Translations under genes and position numbers: made by a program | In this document: one piece after another, positions 16,933 to 25,602 of the stretch | Layout of the letters: each line of letters starts with the position of its first letter | Numbering within the stretch: the first letter of the stretch is position 1 | NCBI GenBank assembly: GCA_020846535.1 | Contig: JADLDR010000178.1 | Span: 1 to 39,809, forward strand | Length of the DNA: 39,809 nucleotides | Origin: Armatimonadota bacterium | GTDB lineage: Bacteria; Armatimonadota; JADLDR01 | Direction: 5' to 3' | The notes under the pieces: model-generated | Seen by the model: the letters and a program-made list of their open reading frames with translations, nothing else | Database searches by the model: none | Told to the model about the DNA's origin: nothing

Positions 16933-17388
16933 ATGGCAACCAATTATCCTGAAATCACACCGCAAATCGCCGAATTCATCGGCAAGCAGGAGGTTTTCTT
17001 TGTGGCGACCGCGCCCGCGGAAGGAGAGATCAATCTTTCGCCCAAAGGGCTGGTCGGTTTGCATATCCTGAATCCCAGCCGGGTGGCGTTCGTCGATTTT
17101 CCCGGAAGCGGCAACCAGACTGCCAGCCACCTGCGCGAAAACGGGCGCATCACCATCATGCTGTGCAGCTTCGAGGGCGATGCAGCCATCGTCCGGCTGT
17201 TCGGCAGAGGCAAAGTTCTGACTTGCAGCCAGGCCCGTGAGGAAGGGCTGGCCGGAATCCTCGGCAGCGACCTAAGCGACAGGGCGCGACAGGTGTTCGT
17301 CATCGATATCGATAAAGCGCAGAAAAGCTGCGGTTTCGGTGTACCCTATTACGCATTCCAGGGCAACCGGAAAGAATTGACCGGATAA
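16933..17388 (+). CDS. Pyridoxamine 5'-phosphate oxidase-fold (flavin-binding split barrel) protein
   Basis: The 151-aa protein has the split-barrel pattern of PNPOx-like flavoproteins: KQEVFFVATAP, INLSPKGLVG, RVAFVDFPGSGNQTASHLRENG and RITIMLCSFEG. Members bind FMN, F420 or haem and reduce or oxidise small molecules; the substrate here is unknown. It is too short and too divergent to be PdxH itself. A GTG reading 12 codons upstream is rejected because ATG 16933 has AAAGAGG at 16921-16927 and the upstream part falls in the palindrome. An Old Yellow Enzyme gene follows after 24 nt, so the two flavoproteins are probably cotranscribed. Confidence 0.8.
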   Translation: MATNYPEITPQIAEFIGKQEVFFVATAPAEGEINLSPKGLVGLHILNPSRVAFVDFPGSGNQTASHLRENGRITIMLCSFEGDAAIVRLFGRGKVLTCSQAREEGLAGILGSDLSDRARQVFVIDIDKAQKSCGFGVPYYAFQGNRKELTG

Positions 17389-17412
17389 GCATATATCCAA
17401 CTGGAGACCATT

Positions 17413-18879
17413 TTGGCTGACCGTTCTTACCTGCGCCTGGGCAGTTTCCAGGATATCGAAACCTTTCAAAATTACCTGCAAAAGCTGGGTCTGGAGATTC
17501 CCTGCGACAGCCTTATTGAATCGGGCGCTGCTTCGCCTCTGGCGCAGCCGATCCGCTTCAAGGATATCTATATCGGGAACCGCTTCACCGTACAGCCGAT
17601 GGAAGGCTGGGACGGCGCGGCGGACGGCAAGCCCACCGAAAACGTATTTCGCCGGTGGCGTCGGTTCGGCAGGAGCGGAGCGAAGCTGATCTGGGGCGGG
17701 GAGGCGGCGGCTGTCCGGCACGACGGGCGGGCCAATCCCAACCAGCTTATCATCGATGAAACCACCCGGGACGAGATGGCCCGCCTGCGGGATGCCCTGG
17801 CGGAGGAACACCGGAAAGCTGCCGGAAGCGAGGACGGCCTTCTAATCGGCCTCCAACTCACCCATTCGGGCCGCTACAGCCGCCCGGACGCGGGCGGCCC
17901 CAAACCCGCCATCCTCTACCGCCACCCGATTCTGGACCGCCGCCTGGGGCTTTCTGCCGATTATCCTCTCCTTACCGACAGCGAAATCCGGGAGCTGATC
18001 GAATGCTTCCACCGCTCGGCCCGCATCGCCCGGGAGATCGGCTTTGACTTTGTGGATGTCAAACACTGCCACGGCTACCTCGGGCATGAGTTTCTCAGTG
18101 CCCATACCCGAGAGGGAGATTACGGCGGCAGTTTCGAGAACCGCACCCGCTTCTTGCGCGAGGTGGCGGAGGGCATCCGCTCGGAAGCGCCCGGTCTGAA
18201 GATCGGGGTGCGCCTCTCCGCCTTCGATTCTGTTCCGTATCGCCCCGACCCTGATCTATCGAGACCCGGCAGGCCGGGACCGGGCGTTCCGGAACCGTAT
18301 GAACAGTTGCTTCCTTATCGGTGGGGATTCGGGGTAAATCCGCACAACCCGGTGGAGCCGGACCTGATCGAAGCGGAGCGATTCATGTCGCTGCTGCGCG
18401 ACCTCGATATCCAGCTGGTGAACCTGACCGCAGGCAGCCCCTACTACAATCCGCACATCCAGCGCCCGGCCCTTTACCCGCCTTCCGACGGCTACCAGCC
18501 CCCGGAAGATCCCCTGGCAGGCGTGGCCCGGCAAATCCAGGCTGTCCGCACCCTGAAAGAGCGGTTCCCCGACCTGCTGATCGTCGGAACCGGCTATACC
18601 TACCTCCAGGACTTCCTGCCGCATGTGGCGCAGGCTGTCGTCAGGGCGGGCTGGGCCGATTCGGTGGGGCTGGGCCGCATGATCCTGTCCTACCCTGAGA
18701 TGCCTCTGGATGTTTTGCAGGGCAATCCTTTGCACCACAAGCAGGTCTGCCGCACCTTCTCTGACTGCACCACCGCCCCGCGCAACGGCCTTCCCTCCGG
18801 CTGCTACCCTCTAGATGGCTTCTACAAACGGTCCGAAGAAGGCGAGCGACTGAGGAAGATCAAGGCTAAAAGAGCATAA
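17413..18879 (+). CDS. NADH:flavin oxidoreductase (Old Yellow Enzyme family)
   Basis: This FMN-dependent TIM-barrel ene-reductase has 488 residues. Core motifs are [14 protein letters not shown] near 140-155, then [19 protein letters not shown] and [17 protein letters not shown], which are typical of the 2,4-dienoyl-CoA reductase/OYE family. [13 protein letters not shown] and [13 protein letters not shown] form the phosphate-binding end. There is no C-terminal iron-sulfur/Rossmann part, so it is a single-domain member, though with an extra N-terminal region of about 55 residues. The start is TTG at 17413, with GGAG at 17403-17406; the first in-frame ATG is about 60 codons later, inside the conserved fold. 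Its place before a GH88-like gene hints at reduction of an unsaturated sugar or aromatic product, which is inference. Confidence 0.85.
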   Translation: MADRSYLRLGSFQDIETFQNYLQKLGLEIPCDSLIESGAASPLAQPIRFKDIYIGNRFTVQPMEGWDGAADGKPTENVFRRWRRFGRSGAKLIWGGEAAAVRHDGRANPNQLIIDETTRDEMARLRDALAEEHRKAAGSEDGLLIGLQLTHSGRYSRPDAGGPKPAILYRHPILDRRLGLSADYPLLTDSEIRELIECFHRSARIAREIGFDFVDVKHCHGYLGHEFLSAHTREGDYGGSFENRTRFLREVAEGIRSEAPGLKIGVRLSAFDSVPYRPDPDLSRPGRPGPGVPEPYEQLLPYRWGFGVNPHNPVEPDLIEAERFMSLLRDLDIQLVNLTAGSPYYNPHIQRPALYPPSDGYQPPEDPLAGVARQIQAVRTLKERFPDLLIVGTGYTYLQDFLPHVAQAVVRAGWADSVGLGRMILSYPEMPLDVLQGNPLHHKQVCRTFSDCTTAPRNGLPSGCYPLDGFYKRSEEGERLRKIKAKRA

Positions 18880-18910
18880 AGACAACCGCATTTCAAGGAA
18901 ACCTACCTTC

Positions 18911-20284
18911 ATGATCATCAATCACAGCCTGCAAGCGGCGGATCTGCTGCCGAAAATCGAGCGCCTGTGGGAGCTTTCCGGGCCGAAAATCCGATCCATC
19001 CAGGAAACCTATCCCCCGGGCAGCGGCGCTCCGGTCTTTACCGTCAGGGGGCGGTATACGGCAAGGGGATGGACCGAGTGGACGCAGGGCTTCCAATACG
19101 GGTCGGCTCTCCTACAATTCGACGCCACCGGGGACGAATCGTTTCTGGAGATGGGTCGCCGCCTGACGCTGGAGGCGATGGCAGGCCATGTCACCCACAT
19201 GGGCGTCCACGACCACGGCTTCAACAATGTCAGCACCTACGGCAACCTCCGGAGGCTGATGCAGGAGAGGCGCATCGGGCCGGACCTCTGGGAGCGAGCC
19301 TTCTACGAGATGGCCCTCAAGTGCAGCGGCGCGGTGCAGGCCCGCCGCTGGACGGATGCCAAAGACGGCGGGTTCATCTATTCTTTCAACGGCCCGCATT
19401 CCCTGTTTGCGGATACCATCCGATCCCTGAGAACGCTGGCCCTAGCGCACCTCCTGGGCCATGCGCTGATGGAGGAGCGCGACCGGGCCGTGCCCCTGCT
19501 GGGCCGCCTGATCGAGCACGCCCGCGCCACCGCCCGCTATGCGGTCTACTACGGCGATGGCCGGGACGCCTACGATGTCCGCGGGCGGGTGGCGCATGAG
19601 AGCATCTTCAATATCAATGACGGCAGCTACCGCTGCCCGAACTCGCAGCAGGGCTATTCCCCCTTCACCACCTGGACCCGGGGCCTTGCCTGGATCGTCT
19701 GCGGCTATGCGGAGGAGCTGGAATTTCTGGACATCCTGGAGGATGAGGAAATAGAACCCTGGGGAGGCCGGGCGGAAGTGGAGGCCATGATGCTCGATGC
19801 CGCGCAGTCGGCCTCCGATTTTTACATCGAGAACACTCCGTCGGACGGCATTCCCTACTGGGACACCGGAGCGCCCGGCCTGAGCCGGTTGGGAGACTAT
19901 CTGAACCGTCCCGCCGACCCGTTCAATGAGCATGAGCCGGTCGATAGCTCCGCGGCGGCGATCACCGTGCAGGGCTTGCTTCGGCTGGGCCGCTTCCTGG
20001 AGGGCCGGGGGCAGGAAGGAAGGCGCTACTGGCAGGCGGGCCTGACCGTTCTGGAAACCTTGCTGGAGGAACCCTACCTCAGCGCGTCTCCGGATCACCA
20101 GGGGTTGATCCTTCATTCTGTCTACCACCGCCCGAATGGGTGGGATTACATTCCGGAAGGGGCCAAAATCCCCTGCGGAGAATCGAGCATGTGGGGGGAC
20201 TATCACGCCCGGGAGGTCTCCTTGTATCTCAAGCGGATCATCGCCGGAGGGCCGTATTATACGTTCTTCGGATCGAGAAAATAG
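18911..20284 (+). CDS. GH88/GH105-like unsaturated uronyl hydrolase
   Basis: The 457-aa (alpha/alpha)6-barrel protein probably cuts unsaturated uronic acids left by polysaccharide lyases. D101 in HMGVHDHGFNN and D168 in SLFADTIRSL occupy the places of the two catalytic aspartates of unsaturated glucuronyl hydrolase. QGYSPFTTWTRGLAW corresponds to the family's conserved QGYxxxSxWARGQAW, and PYWDTG to its later motif. There is no signal peptide, so it acts in the cytoplasm. ATG 18911 has AAGGA about 11 nt before it, slightly far. It lies 31 nt after the Old Yellow Enzyme gene and 17 nt before the deacetylase gene, inside one operon. GH88 versus GH105 cannot be settled by eye. Confidence 0.82.
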   Translation: MIINHSLQAADLLPKIERLWELSGPKIRSIQETYPPGSGAPVFTVRGRYTARGWTEWTQGFQYGSALLQFDATGDESFLEMGRRLTLEAMAGHVTHMGVHDHGFNNVSTYGNLRRLMQERRIGPDLWERAFYEMALKCSGAVQARRWTDAKDGGFIYSFNGPHSLFADTIRSLRTLALAHLLGHALMEERDRAVPLLGRLIEHARATARYAVYYGDGRDAYDVRGRVAHESIFNINDGSYRCPNSQQGYSPFTTWTRGLAWIVCGYAEELEFLDILEDEEIEPWGGRAEVEAMMLDAAQSASDFYIENTPSDGIPYWDTGAPGLSRLGDYLNRPADPFNEHEPVDSSAAAITVQGLLRLGRFLEGRGQEGRRYWQAGLTVLETLLEEPYLSASPDHQGLILHSVYHRPNGWDYIPEGAKIPCGESSMWGDYHAREVSLYLKRIIAGGPYYTFFGSRK

Positions 20285-20301
20285 CGGCAAAGGAGGTATC
20301 C

Positions 20302-21315
20302 ATGAGCGAAATGACCCTGTCGGTATCGACCTGGAAATACGGCAAGGATTGGGTCTATTCGATCACCTATGACGAAGCTCTGTCGGACCTGGCCCGGTTC
20401 GTCATCCCCACCCACCAGGCGCTGGGGGTTCCGGGCCATGTGGAAGTGGTGGCCGGGCAGATCGGGGAAGTGCGAAACTGCGGGGCCAGCTCCTATAATG
20501 GGATGAAACACATGAGCGCAGAAGAGCTGCACGGCCTTGTGGCGATGGGATGGGGTGTCGGCTCCCACTCCTGGACGCACGGCATCGTGATGGACAACCC
20601 GAAGCTGGAGCTTCTCGAATCCAAAGAGGCCATCGCCGAAGCCGTCGGGGTGCCGGTCACCGTTTACGTGGCCCCGGGCAGCAACGACAACCTGACCCCG
20701 GAGGTGCAGGAGAAGATCCGGGAATACGGCTACCTGGTCGGCATGGGGATCACCGATGATATCAACCGCCCCGACCCCCAAGACCTGCTGTGGGTCAACC
20801 GGGTTCCCCTCCACGAACGCTACTGGGGCGTGTTCGACGGCTATTACGATGCCTATAAGCGCATCCGGCAGGCTCAGGAGGAGCGCGGCTGGATCGTGGA
20901 TTACTGCCACTGCCCGCTGGAGGAGGCCGTTCACCCCTACAAGGACTGCACCGAGGGCCACCACCGGCAGAGGCTGGAGGCCGTCGTTTCCGAGGGTGGA
21001 ACCCGCTGCTGGTACGCCAACCCCGACGAGGTGGTCGATTACCGCGCCCTCCGCCGCAGCGCCCGCCTCGCGCCGGTCGAGGGGAAGCCGGGAGCCTTCC
21101 GGCTCAGGCTCGATACCCTGCCCCCGCAGGTGCGCCGCCAGGAACTGACTTTCGATCTCAAAACATACCGGACACCCGAGACGGTTGCCGTTAAGGTAGA
21201 CGGCGCGGCGGTTGGTGTATCGCCCGGGGCTGCCGGGACGCTCCATTTCACCGCGTCCGTTCGGGACGACACCCAAATTACGATATCGACTTTGACACCG
21301 GGAGGCAGCCTGTGA
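20302..21315 (+). CDS. Polysaccharide deacetylase (NodB-like)
   Basis: This metal-dependent deacetylase of the CE4 fold has 337 residues. Motif 1 is the variant ITYDEA (D24), motif 2 is GSHSWTH (H89, H93), and VYVAPGSND is the motif 3 region. There is no signal peptide, so it should act on imported oligosaccharides or another small substrate. The last 75 residues form a separate small beta domain (FRLRLDTLPPQVRRQELTFD onward). ATG 20302 is preceded by a perfect AGGAGG (20291-20296), so the longer upstream frame is rejected. Its stop overlaps the GTG start of the next gene by four bases, implying coupled translation. Confidence 0.87.
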   Translation: MSEMTLSVSTWKYGKDWVYSITYDEALSDLARFVIPTHQALGVPGHVEVVAGQIGEVRNCGASSYNGMKHMSAEELHGLVAMGWGVGSHSWTHGIVMDNPKLELLESKEAIAEAVGVPVTVYVAPGSNDNLTPEVQEKIREYGYLVGMGITDDINRPDPQDLLWVNRVPLHERYWGVFDGYYDAYKRIRQAQEERGWIVDYCHCPLEEAVHPYKDCTEGHHRQRLEAVVSEGGTRCWYANPDEVVDYRALRRSARLAPVEGKPGAFRLRLDTLPPQVRRQELTFDLKTYRTPETVAVKVDGAAVGVSPGAAGTLHFTASVRDDTQITISTLTPGGSL

Positions 21316-22205
21316 AACGAATGGTAACGATTGCCACAACCGCGCTCCTGCTCGACCAGGAATCGGCGAAGCCGGGCGTGATGGTGCAGAGGGCGCTGGA
21401 AGCCGTCGATGAGGCGGCCCGCTGGAAGCCGGACCTGGTGGTCCTGCCGGAGGAGTTCGATTATATCGGGCTGCCTCCGGAAGAGGCCCGAAAACTGGGA
21501 GAATCTGTCCCGGGTGGCCCCATCCAGGGGCAATTCGCGGAACGCGCCCGCAAATACAATACCAACATCGTGATCGATATCCGGGAAAGAGACGGCGACA
21601 GGCTCTATAACACCGCCATCCTGCTGGACCGTGCGGGGAAGTTTGCAGGCAAATACCGCAAAACGCACCTGGCTCCCGGAGAATGCAGCGAGGTGGCGTT
21701 AGGCTGCGATTATCCGGTCTTCGATCTGGATTTCGGGAAGGTCGCCATGCTCATCTGTATGGATATCCACTACCCGGAGATATGGCGCATCCTGACCCTC
21801 CAGGGAGCCGATATCATCGCTCATCCGACCATGTGGATGGATTATACCGGCAACCTCTGCGAATCGTTGGTCAATGCCCGCGCCATCGATAACCAGGTCT
21901 ATGTGGTGACAGCGCACTTCGTTTCCATGCCCTACCTTTCAGGGCAGAGCATGGGTTACGGGCGCATTGTCGATCCCTACGGGCGCAACCGGGCCTCCAC
22001 CAGCCACCGCCCCGGGGTGGCCGTCGCCGAGGTGGACCTGGACGAATCTTACGAATTCTGGGCCACCGGCGACCTGAAAAAAGAATACCCCACCCTCAAA
22101 GAATGCTTCCTGGGCATGAGGCGGCCCGAAACCTACAGCATCCTCACCCGCCCGGACAGCAAAAACGACTGGAAAATCGCAAACCCGACCCTGTATCGGC
22201 CATAA
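21312..22205 (+). CDS. Carbon-nitrogen hydrolase (nitrilase superfamily)
   Basis: This amidase or N-carbamoyl hydrolase of the nitrilase fold has 297 residues. The catalytic triad is E47 (VVLPEEFD), K117 (YRKTHLAPGE) and C149 (MLICMDIHYPE). The substrate is unknown; its pairing with a deacetylase suggests removal of an amide group from the same molecule. The start is GTG at 21312 in a GTGA overlap with the deacetylase stop, with GGGAGG at 21300-21305; ATG 21321 is the alternative. It is the last gene of the rightward operon. Confidence 0.87.
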   Translation: MKRMVTIATTALLLDQESAKPGVMVQRALEAVDEAARWKPDLVVLPEEFDYIGLPPEEARKLGESVPGGPIQGQFAERARKYNTNIVIDIRERDGDRLYNTAILLDRAGKFAGKYRKTHLAPGECSEVALGCDYPVFDLDFGKVAMLICMDIHYPEIWRILTLQGADIIAHPTMWMDYTGNLCESLVNARAIDNQVYVVTAHFVSMPYLSGQSMGYGRIVDPYGRNRASTSHRPGVAVAEVDLDESYEFWATGDLKKEYPTLKECFLGMRRPETYSILTRPDSKNDWKIANPTLYRP

Positions 22206-22246
22206 AAAACCGCGGAGGATAAGCCTGACGCCCTATCCTCCGCGGT
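22203..22246 (-). terminator. Intrinsic terminator of the CBS gene
   Basis: A perfect 13-bp stem (22209-22221 with 22234-22246, ACCGCGGAGGATA / TATCCTCCGCGGT) stands between convergent genes. The U-run lies on the minus strand (AAAAAA at 22204-22209 on the plus strand), so it chiefly serves the leftward CBS gene. It may also end the rightward operon less efficiently. Confidence 0.85.
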
Positions 22247-22254
22247 CAAAAAAC

Positions 22255-22632
22255 TTAGACGCCCTTCTCCACGATATCGGAGACGGACACGATGCCCTGG
22301 ACTTTGCCGTCGAAGATGACCGGCGCACGGGAGAGGCCCGTGTTGGCGAAAAGGCGGGCGACATACTTGATATCGAGGTCCTTGTTGATCACCACCAGAG
22401 GCTTGGTCATGATCTCATGCACCCGCACCTCGCGAGGATCGAGGCCCTTGGCGATCACCTTGTAAACGATGTCGCGGTAGGTGACGATGCCGTAAGCATC
22501 CTCCACCCCGCGCCGGTCTACGATCAGGGTTCGCACTTTGTTGTCGCGCATGGTTTGAACCGCCTCGGCGACCGTAGCCGTGCCTTCTACCATCACGACT
22601 TTGGCGCTCATAATGTCCTTGGCCTGTAACAT
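22255..22632 (-). CDS. CBS-domain protein
   Basis: The 125-aa protein is made only of a CBS pair (Bateman module): AKDIMSAKVVMVEGTATVAE with VRTLIVDRRGV, then VHEIMTKPLVVINKDLDI with LSRAPVIFDGKVQGIVSVSD. Such stand-alone modules bind adenine nucleotides and act as energy or redox sensors; the partner is unknown. ATG 22632 is preceded by GGAAGGAGG with 8-nt spacing, so the GTG three codons upstream (22641) is rejected. It is transcribed away from the thioredoxin gene and has its own terminator. Confidence 0.87.
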   Translation of the reverse strand: MLQAKDIMSAKVVMVEGTATVAEAVQTMRDNKVRTLIVDRRGVEDAYGIVTYRDIVYKVIAKGLDPREVRVHEIMTKPLVVINKDLDIKYVARLFANTGLSRAPVIFDGKVQGIVSVSDIVEKGV

Positions 22633-22672
22633 GTTGAACACCTCCTTCCTATTCTCCTTTTTCGACGAAATA

Positions 22673-22760
22673 TTGACAATTCCTCTTGACAGGTAAAATC
22701 AGGAATCTCTCGGCCCTGGAGGGAACTCTCAGGCCCCGCAGGGCGTTACTTATATGCATG
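22673..22760 (+). promoter_or_regulatory. Possible promoter and short structured leader of the thioredoxin gene
   Basis: TTGACA (22673-22678) and TAAAAT (22694-22699) are 15 bp apart; a second TTGACA overlaps at 22686-22691. Downstream, GCCCTG (about 22713-22718) pairs with CAGGGC (about 22739-22744), enclosing GGAGGGAACTCTCAGGCCCC. AACTCTCAGG recalls the 3' end of glycine riboswitches, but the rest of that aptamer is absent. No regulatory claim is made. Confidence 0.35.
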
Positions 22761-22800
22761 CCATCATGAACAATTGATGCAAAAAAGGAGGTATCGTATC

Positions 22801-23349
22801 GTGAAATTCATTGCGCGTACGGGTCTGCTGGCGACTGCGCTGCTTTGCTGCCATCTGGCATGGGCGATTCCCTTCCCGGGGACAAAAGCGGATAACTTCA
22901 GCCTTAAGGATTTGGAAGGCAATCCTGTAATCCTCCGCCAGTTCCAGAGCAAGGTTCCGGTCTTATATAATGTCTGGTCTTCCGCCTGTCCTTTTTGCCA
23001 GAAGCAGGTGCCGCAGGTGGAAAAGCTGGCGGTCAAGTATCAGGGCAAACTGATCGTCATCAACAGCAATATCGATCTCAGGCCATGGCAATTAAAAGCC
23101 TACGTCAAGCAGCACAATCTACGACAGGGAAAGGTTGTTCTTGATACCGATAAAACCGTTGCCCAGGCCTATAGCGTAATGGCGACCCCAACTGCCTATC
23201 TCATTGACAAAAAGGGAATGATTCAGGCCATCTATGCGGGTTATGCCAAAGGAGATGAGAAGGCGATGGATCAGGACATCCGGACGCTTCTAAAAACTGG
23301 CAAGGTGCCTGCCCGAAAAGTCACCCTGAAAGGCGGATGCGGGCTGTAA
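22801..23349 (+). CDS. Secreted TlpA/ResA-like thioredoxin
   Basis: This extracytoplasmic thiol-disulfide oxidoreductase has 182 residues. A signal peptide (ARTGLLATALLCCHLAWA) ends near residue 22. The thioredoxin fold follows, with the redox pair C63-P-F-C66 in SSACPFCQKQVP and the cis-proline loop MATPTAYLID. FSLKDLEGNPVILRQF is the usual TlpA/peroxiredoxin-like lead-in. Members reduce apocytochrome c or other secreted thiols; no cytochrome maturation gene is nearby. The start is GTG 22801 after AAAGGAGG (9-nt spacing); starts at 22774/22777 would come before that ribosome site. The gene is AT-richer than most neighbours and is closed by a strong terminator. Confidence 0.85.
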   Translation: MKFIARTGLLATALLCCHLAWAIPFPGTKADNFSLKDLEGNPVILRQFQSKVPVLYNVWSSACPFCQKQVPQVEKLAVKYQGKLIVINSNIDLRPWQLKAYVKQHNLRQGKVVLDTDKTVAQAYSVMATPTAYLIDKKGMIQAIYAGYAKGDEKAMDQDIRTLLKTGKVPARKVTLKGGCGL

Positions 23350-23382
23350 TCGGCCGGCAGAGGATACTCCCTAGTTGCTTGA

Positions 23383-23417
23383 AGAGGGATAAGCGGGTCT
23401 TATCCCTCTATTTTTTT
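23383..23417 (+). terminator. Intrinsic terminator after the thioredoxin gene
   Basis: The 11-bp stem AGAGGGATAAG (23383-23393) / CTTATCCCTCT (23399-23409) is followed by ATTTTTTT. The end of the opposing pdxA-like gene (stop at 23408-23410) lies inside it. Confidence 0.9.
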
Positions 23418-24409
23418 GCAGCCGCCATCTGCGCGGCGATACGGGCGGCTTCTTTGAGGCTTTCGGGGGAGGCTTTGCCCTGCCAGGCGATGTCGAAGGC
23501 CGTTCCGTGATCTACGGAGGTGCGGATGATCGGCAGGCCCAGGGTCATGTTCACGCCGCAGTCGAAGCCGTACATCTTGACCGCGATATGGCCCTGATCG
23601 TGGTACATGGCGACCACGCCGTCGAATTCGCCTCGTGAGGCGCGGTAGAAGACAGTATCGGGGGGATAAGGGCCTGTGGCGTGGATGCCTTCCTGCGCGG
23701 TGGCGGCCACCGCAGGAGCGATAATTTCGATCTCCTCAGCGCCGAAAAGCCCCTCTTCGCCTGCATGAGGATTCAGGCCCGCCACGGCTATATGGGGCCG
23801 GGCGATCCCCAGGCGGCGCAGGCCGTCGTGGGCCGTGCGAAGGGTTTCTAGGATGCGGTCCCGGGTGATCTTCGCGATAGCGTCTCTTAAAGAAAGATGG
23901 GTGGTGACATGCGCCACCCGCAGCGGTCCGGCCAGAAGCATCATGGAGACACGGGGGCTGCCGGTCAGCTGGGCCAGGATTTCGGTATGGCCGGGATAGG
24001 GGCAGCCTGAGAGCCGGATCGCCTCTTTATTGAGGGGCGCGGTAACGACGGCATCCACCTCACCGGCAAGGGCCAGACGGGCCGCTTTCTCTACGTACTC
24101 CACCGCCGCCCGCCCGCACTGCGCCGAAACTCTGCCGATGGTAACCTCCTCGAAGCGAAGGTTCATCAGGTCCAGGACGGGCACGACATCCTGGCGCTCC
24201 CGGGCAGCGCCAGGGATGGGGATGGAGACAAGCGGCATATCCGTCCGGAAGGTTTGCCGGGCTTTCTCCAGGACAGACAAGGAACCGATGACCACCGGGA
24301 CAAAAGATTCCTGCAAAGAGGCGTCCCGGAGGGCTTTGAGGACGACCTCCGGGCCGACACCGGCAGGGTCTCCCAGGGTGATTGCCAGCAAGGGCCTGTC
24401 GCTTTTCAT
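23408..24409 (-). CDS. pdxA2: PdxA2-like four-carbon acid sugar phosphate dehydrogenase
   Basis: The 333-aa PdxA-family protein uses NAD and a divalent metal to oxidise and decarboxylate a 4-phosphorylated four-carbon acid. Metal ligands are H171 (VTTHLSL), H215 (GLNPHAGE) and H270 (MYHDQGHI). The N-terminal ITLGDPAGVGPEV and C-terminal TSVDHGTAFDIAW are family signatures. It overlaps the DUF1537 kinase gene by four bases (ATGA). That pairing is the known arrangement for D-threonate/D-erythronate use, in which PdxA2 turns the 4-phosphate into dihydroxyacetone phosphate and CO2. Classical PdxA of vitamin B6 synthesis (4-hydroxythreonine phosphate) is the alternative, but no pdx partner is here. 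Confidence 0.85.
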   Translation of the reverse strand: MKSDRPLLAITLGDPAGVGPEVVLKALRDASLQESFVPVVIGSLSVLEKARQTFRTDMPLVSIPIPGAARERQDVVPVLDLMNLRFEEVTIGRVSAQCGRAAVEYVEKAARLALAGEVDAVVTAPLNKEAIRLSGCPYPGHTEILAQLTGSPRVSMMLLAGPLRVAHVTTHLSLRDAIAKITRDRILETLRTAHDGLRRLGIARPHIAVAGLNPHAGEEGLFGAEEIEIIAPAVAATAQEGIHATGPYPPDTVFYRASRGEFDGVVAMYHDQGHIAVKMYGFDCGVNMTLGLPIIRTSVDHGTAFDIAWQGKASPESLKEAARIAAQMAAAKK

Positions 24410-25596
24410 TTCGGCTTCAAATATCTTATCGCCTGGAGCAGCGCGTCCGGTTCACCGAAGCCGCCCGCTTTGGTGATGAGGGCCATACCGTCCGCTTCGC
24501 CCCCGGCGATGCGGCTGGCCGGAACGCCCGGAAAAACCGCGTCCGCGATAAGGACAGCACGCGCGCTCAGGGCCTTGAGGACGGCGCAGGCCGTCTCTCC
24601 TCCGGAAATGATCAGGCCGCCCATCTCCGGCATCAGGGCGGAGACTGCCGCCGCCATCCGCCGGAGGAGTTCGCTCCGAAAGGCGCTGTCCCGGAATCGC
24701 TCCCGCTCCGCCTCGGCGAGAGCCAGTTCGATCACCATGTCCTGGCCGCCGGAGGCAGGATGCCAGCCTTCCTCCTCCGCGCCGACCGGCCAGCGCACCG
24801 AAGGGATACCCGCCTCCACCAGTCGGAACACCTGAATCTTGGTGGCGGGATGCTGGCTTCCGGCCACCACCAGCGCCGGGCGGTCGGCGGCAGGAGGCTG
24901 TACCCCGGAGGATGAGGTGGGCAGGATATCGGCTATCGCCTGGCTCAAACCGGCGGAGCCGCAGGGGAGAATATCGGGCATCTCCATCAGGGCCATCGCG
25001 AGGCCCTGGAGGTGGATTTCCTCGCGGGCGTCCGCGCAGAGGAGCCGATAGCCCTGGCGAGCAGCCTCCTGAGCGGATTCCCGCACGGCCCGGACGCCGC
25101 GCTCGATGACAGCCAGCGGGATGTGAAACACCGGCAGGCCGGAGGCTTCGTGCAGGAGCTTCGGGATGTAGGAATCGGAGGAGCCGGGCGGAGCGAAGGG
25201 GCTTTGCGCCAGGGGAACGCCATAGACATAGAGAACCCCCTCCAGCACGAACCGGCCCTGCGCCGGGAACGACGGGCAGACGAGCGCCGCTTTGGACTGA
25301 GAGAACTCGACCGCCGCCCCGATCTCGGCGGCCACCGGCCCCCGCAGGGTGGAGTCGATCTTTTTATAGAGGCGGGCCGCCCCGTAGCTTGTCAGCCGCC
25401 GCAACCCTTCCGCCGTTTTCGCCGAGGCGAGGGCGGGCGGGTCGGAGCGGCTTTCGGTGGAGAGGGCCAGCACATCGCAGTCCACGGACGCCTCCGCATC
25501 CAGGAGCATCGCCGTACGGTAGCCCCGGCGGGCGAAGGGGAGGGCGCTGTCCAGAGCGCCGGTGAGGTCGTCGGCAAGGATTCCGAAGGGTTGCAT
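24406..25596 (-). CDS. DUF1537-family four-carbon acid sugar kinase
   Basis: This is an ATP-dependent kinase of the OtnK/DtnK type with 396 residues. The N-terminal FGILADDLTGALDSALPFA is the substrate-domain hallmark, and LYKKIDSTLRGPVAAEIGAA is also typical. The C-terminal part carries LVVAGSQHP and the glycine-rich LIISGGETACAVLKAL of the nucleotide-binding domain. It phosphorylates a sugar acid such as D-threonate, L-threonate or D-erythronate at O4; the exact stereoisomer cannot be read from sequence. It starts 6 nt after the LarA-like gene and overlaps the PdxA2-like gene, so all three form one operon. Confidence 0.87.
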   Translation of the reverse strand: MQPFGILADDLTGALDSALPFARRGYRTAMLLDAEASVDCDVLALSTESRSDPPALASAKTAEGLRRLTSYGAARLYKKIDSTLRGPVAAEIGAAVEFSQSKAALVCPSFPAQGRFVLEGVLYVYGVPLAQSPFAPPGSSDSYIPKLLHEASGLPVFHIPLAVIERGVRAVRESAQEAARQGYRLLCADAREEIHLQGLAMALMEMPDILPCGSAGLSQAIADILPTSSSGVQPPAADRPALVVAGSQHPATKIQVFRLVEAGIPSVRWPVGAEEEGWHPASGGQDMVIELALAEAERERFRDSAFRSELLRRMAAAVSALMPEMGGLIISGGETACAVLKALSARAVLIADAVFPGVPASRIAGGEADGMALITKAGGFGEPDALLQAIRYLKPK

Positions 25597-25602
25597 AGGC
25601 GT

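Noticed and set aside
22673..22760. Glycine riboswitch
   Set aside because: Only an AACTCTCAGG-like stretch and a short hairpin are present; the ACCGAAGGGGCAA core and a second stem are missing, and the thioredoxin gene is not a usual target.
23408..24409. Classical PdxA of vitamin B6 synthesis
   Set aside because: The four-base overlap with a DUF1537 kinase gene points to the PdxA2 sugar-acid role; a B6 role cannot be fully excluded.
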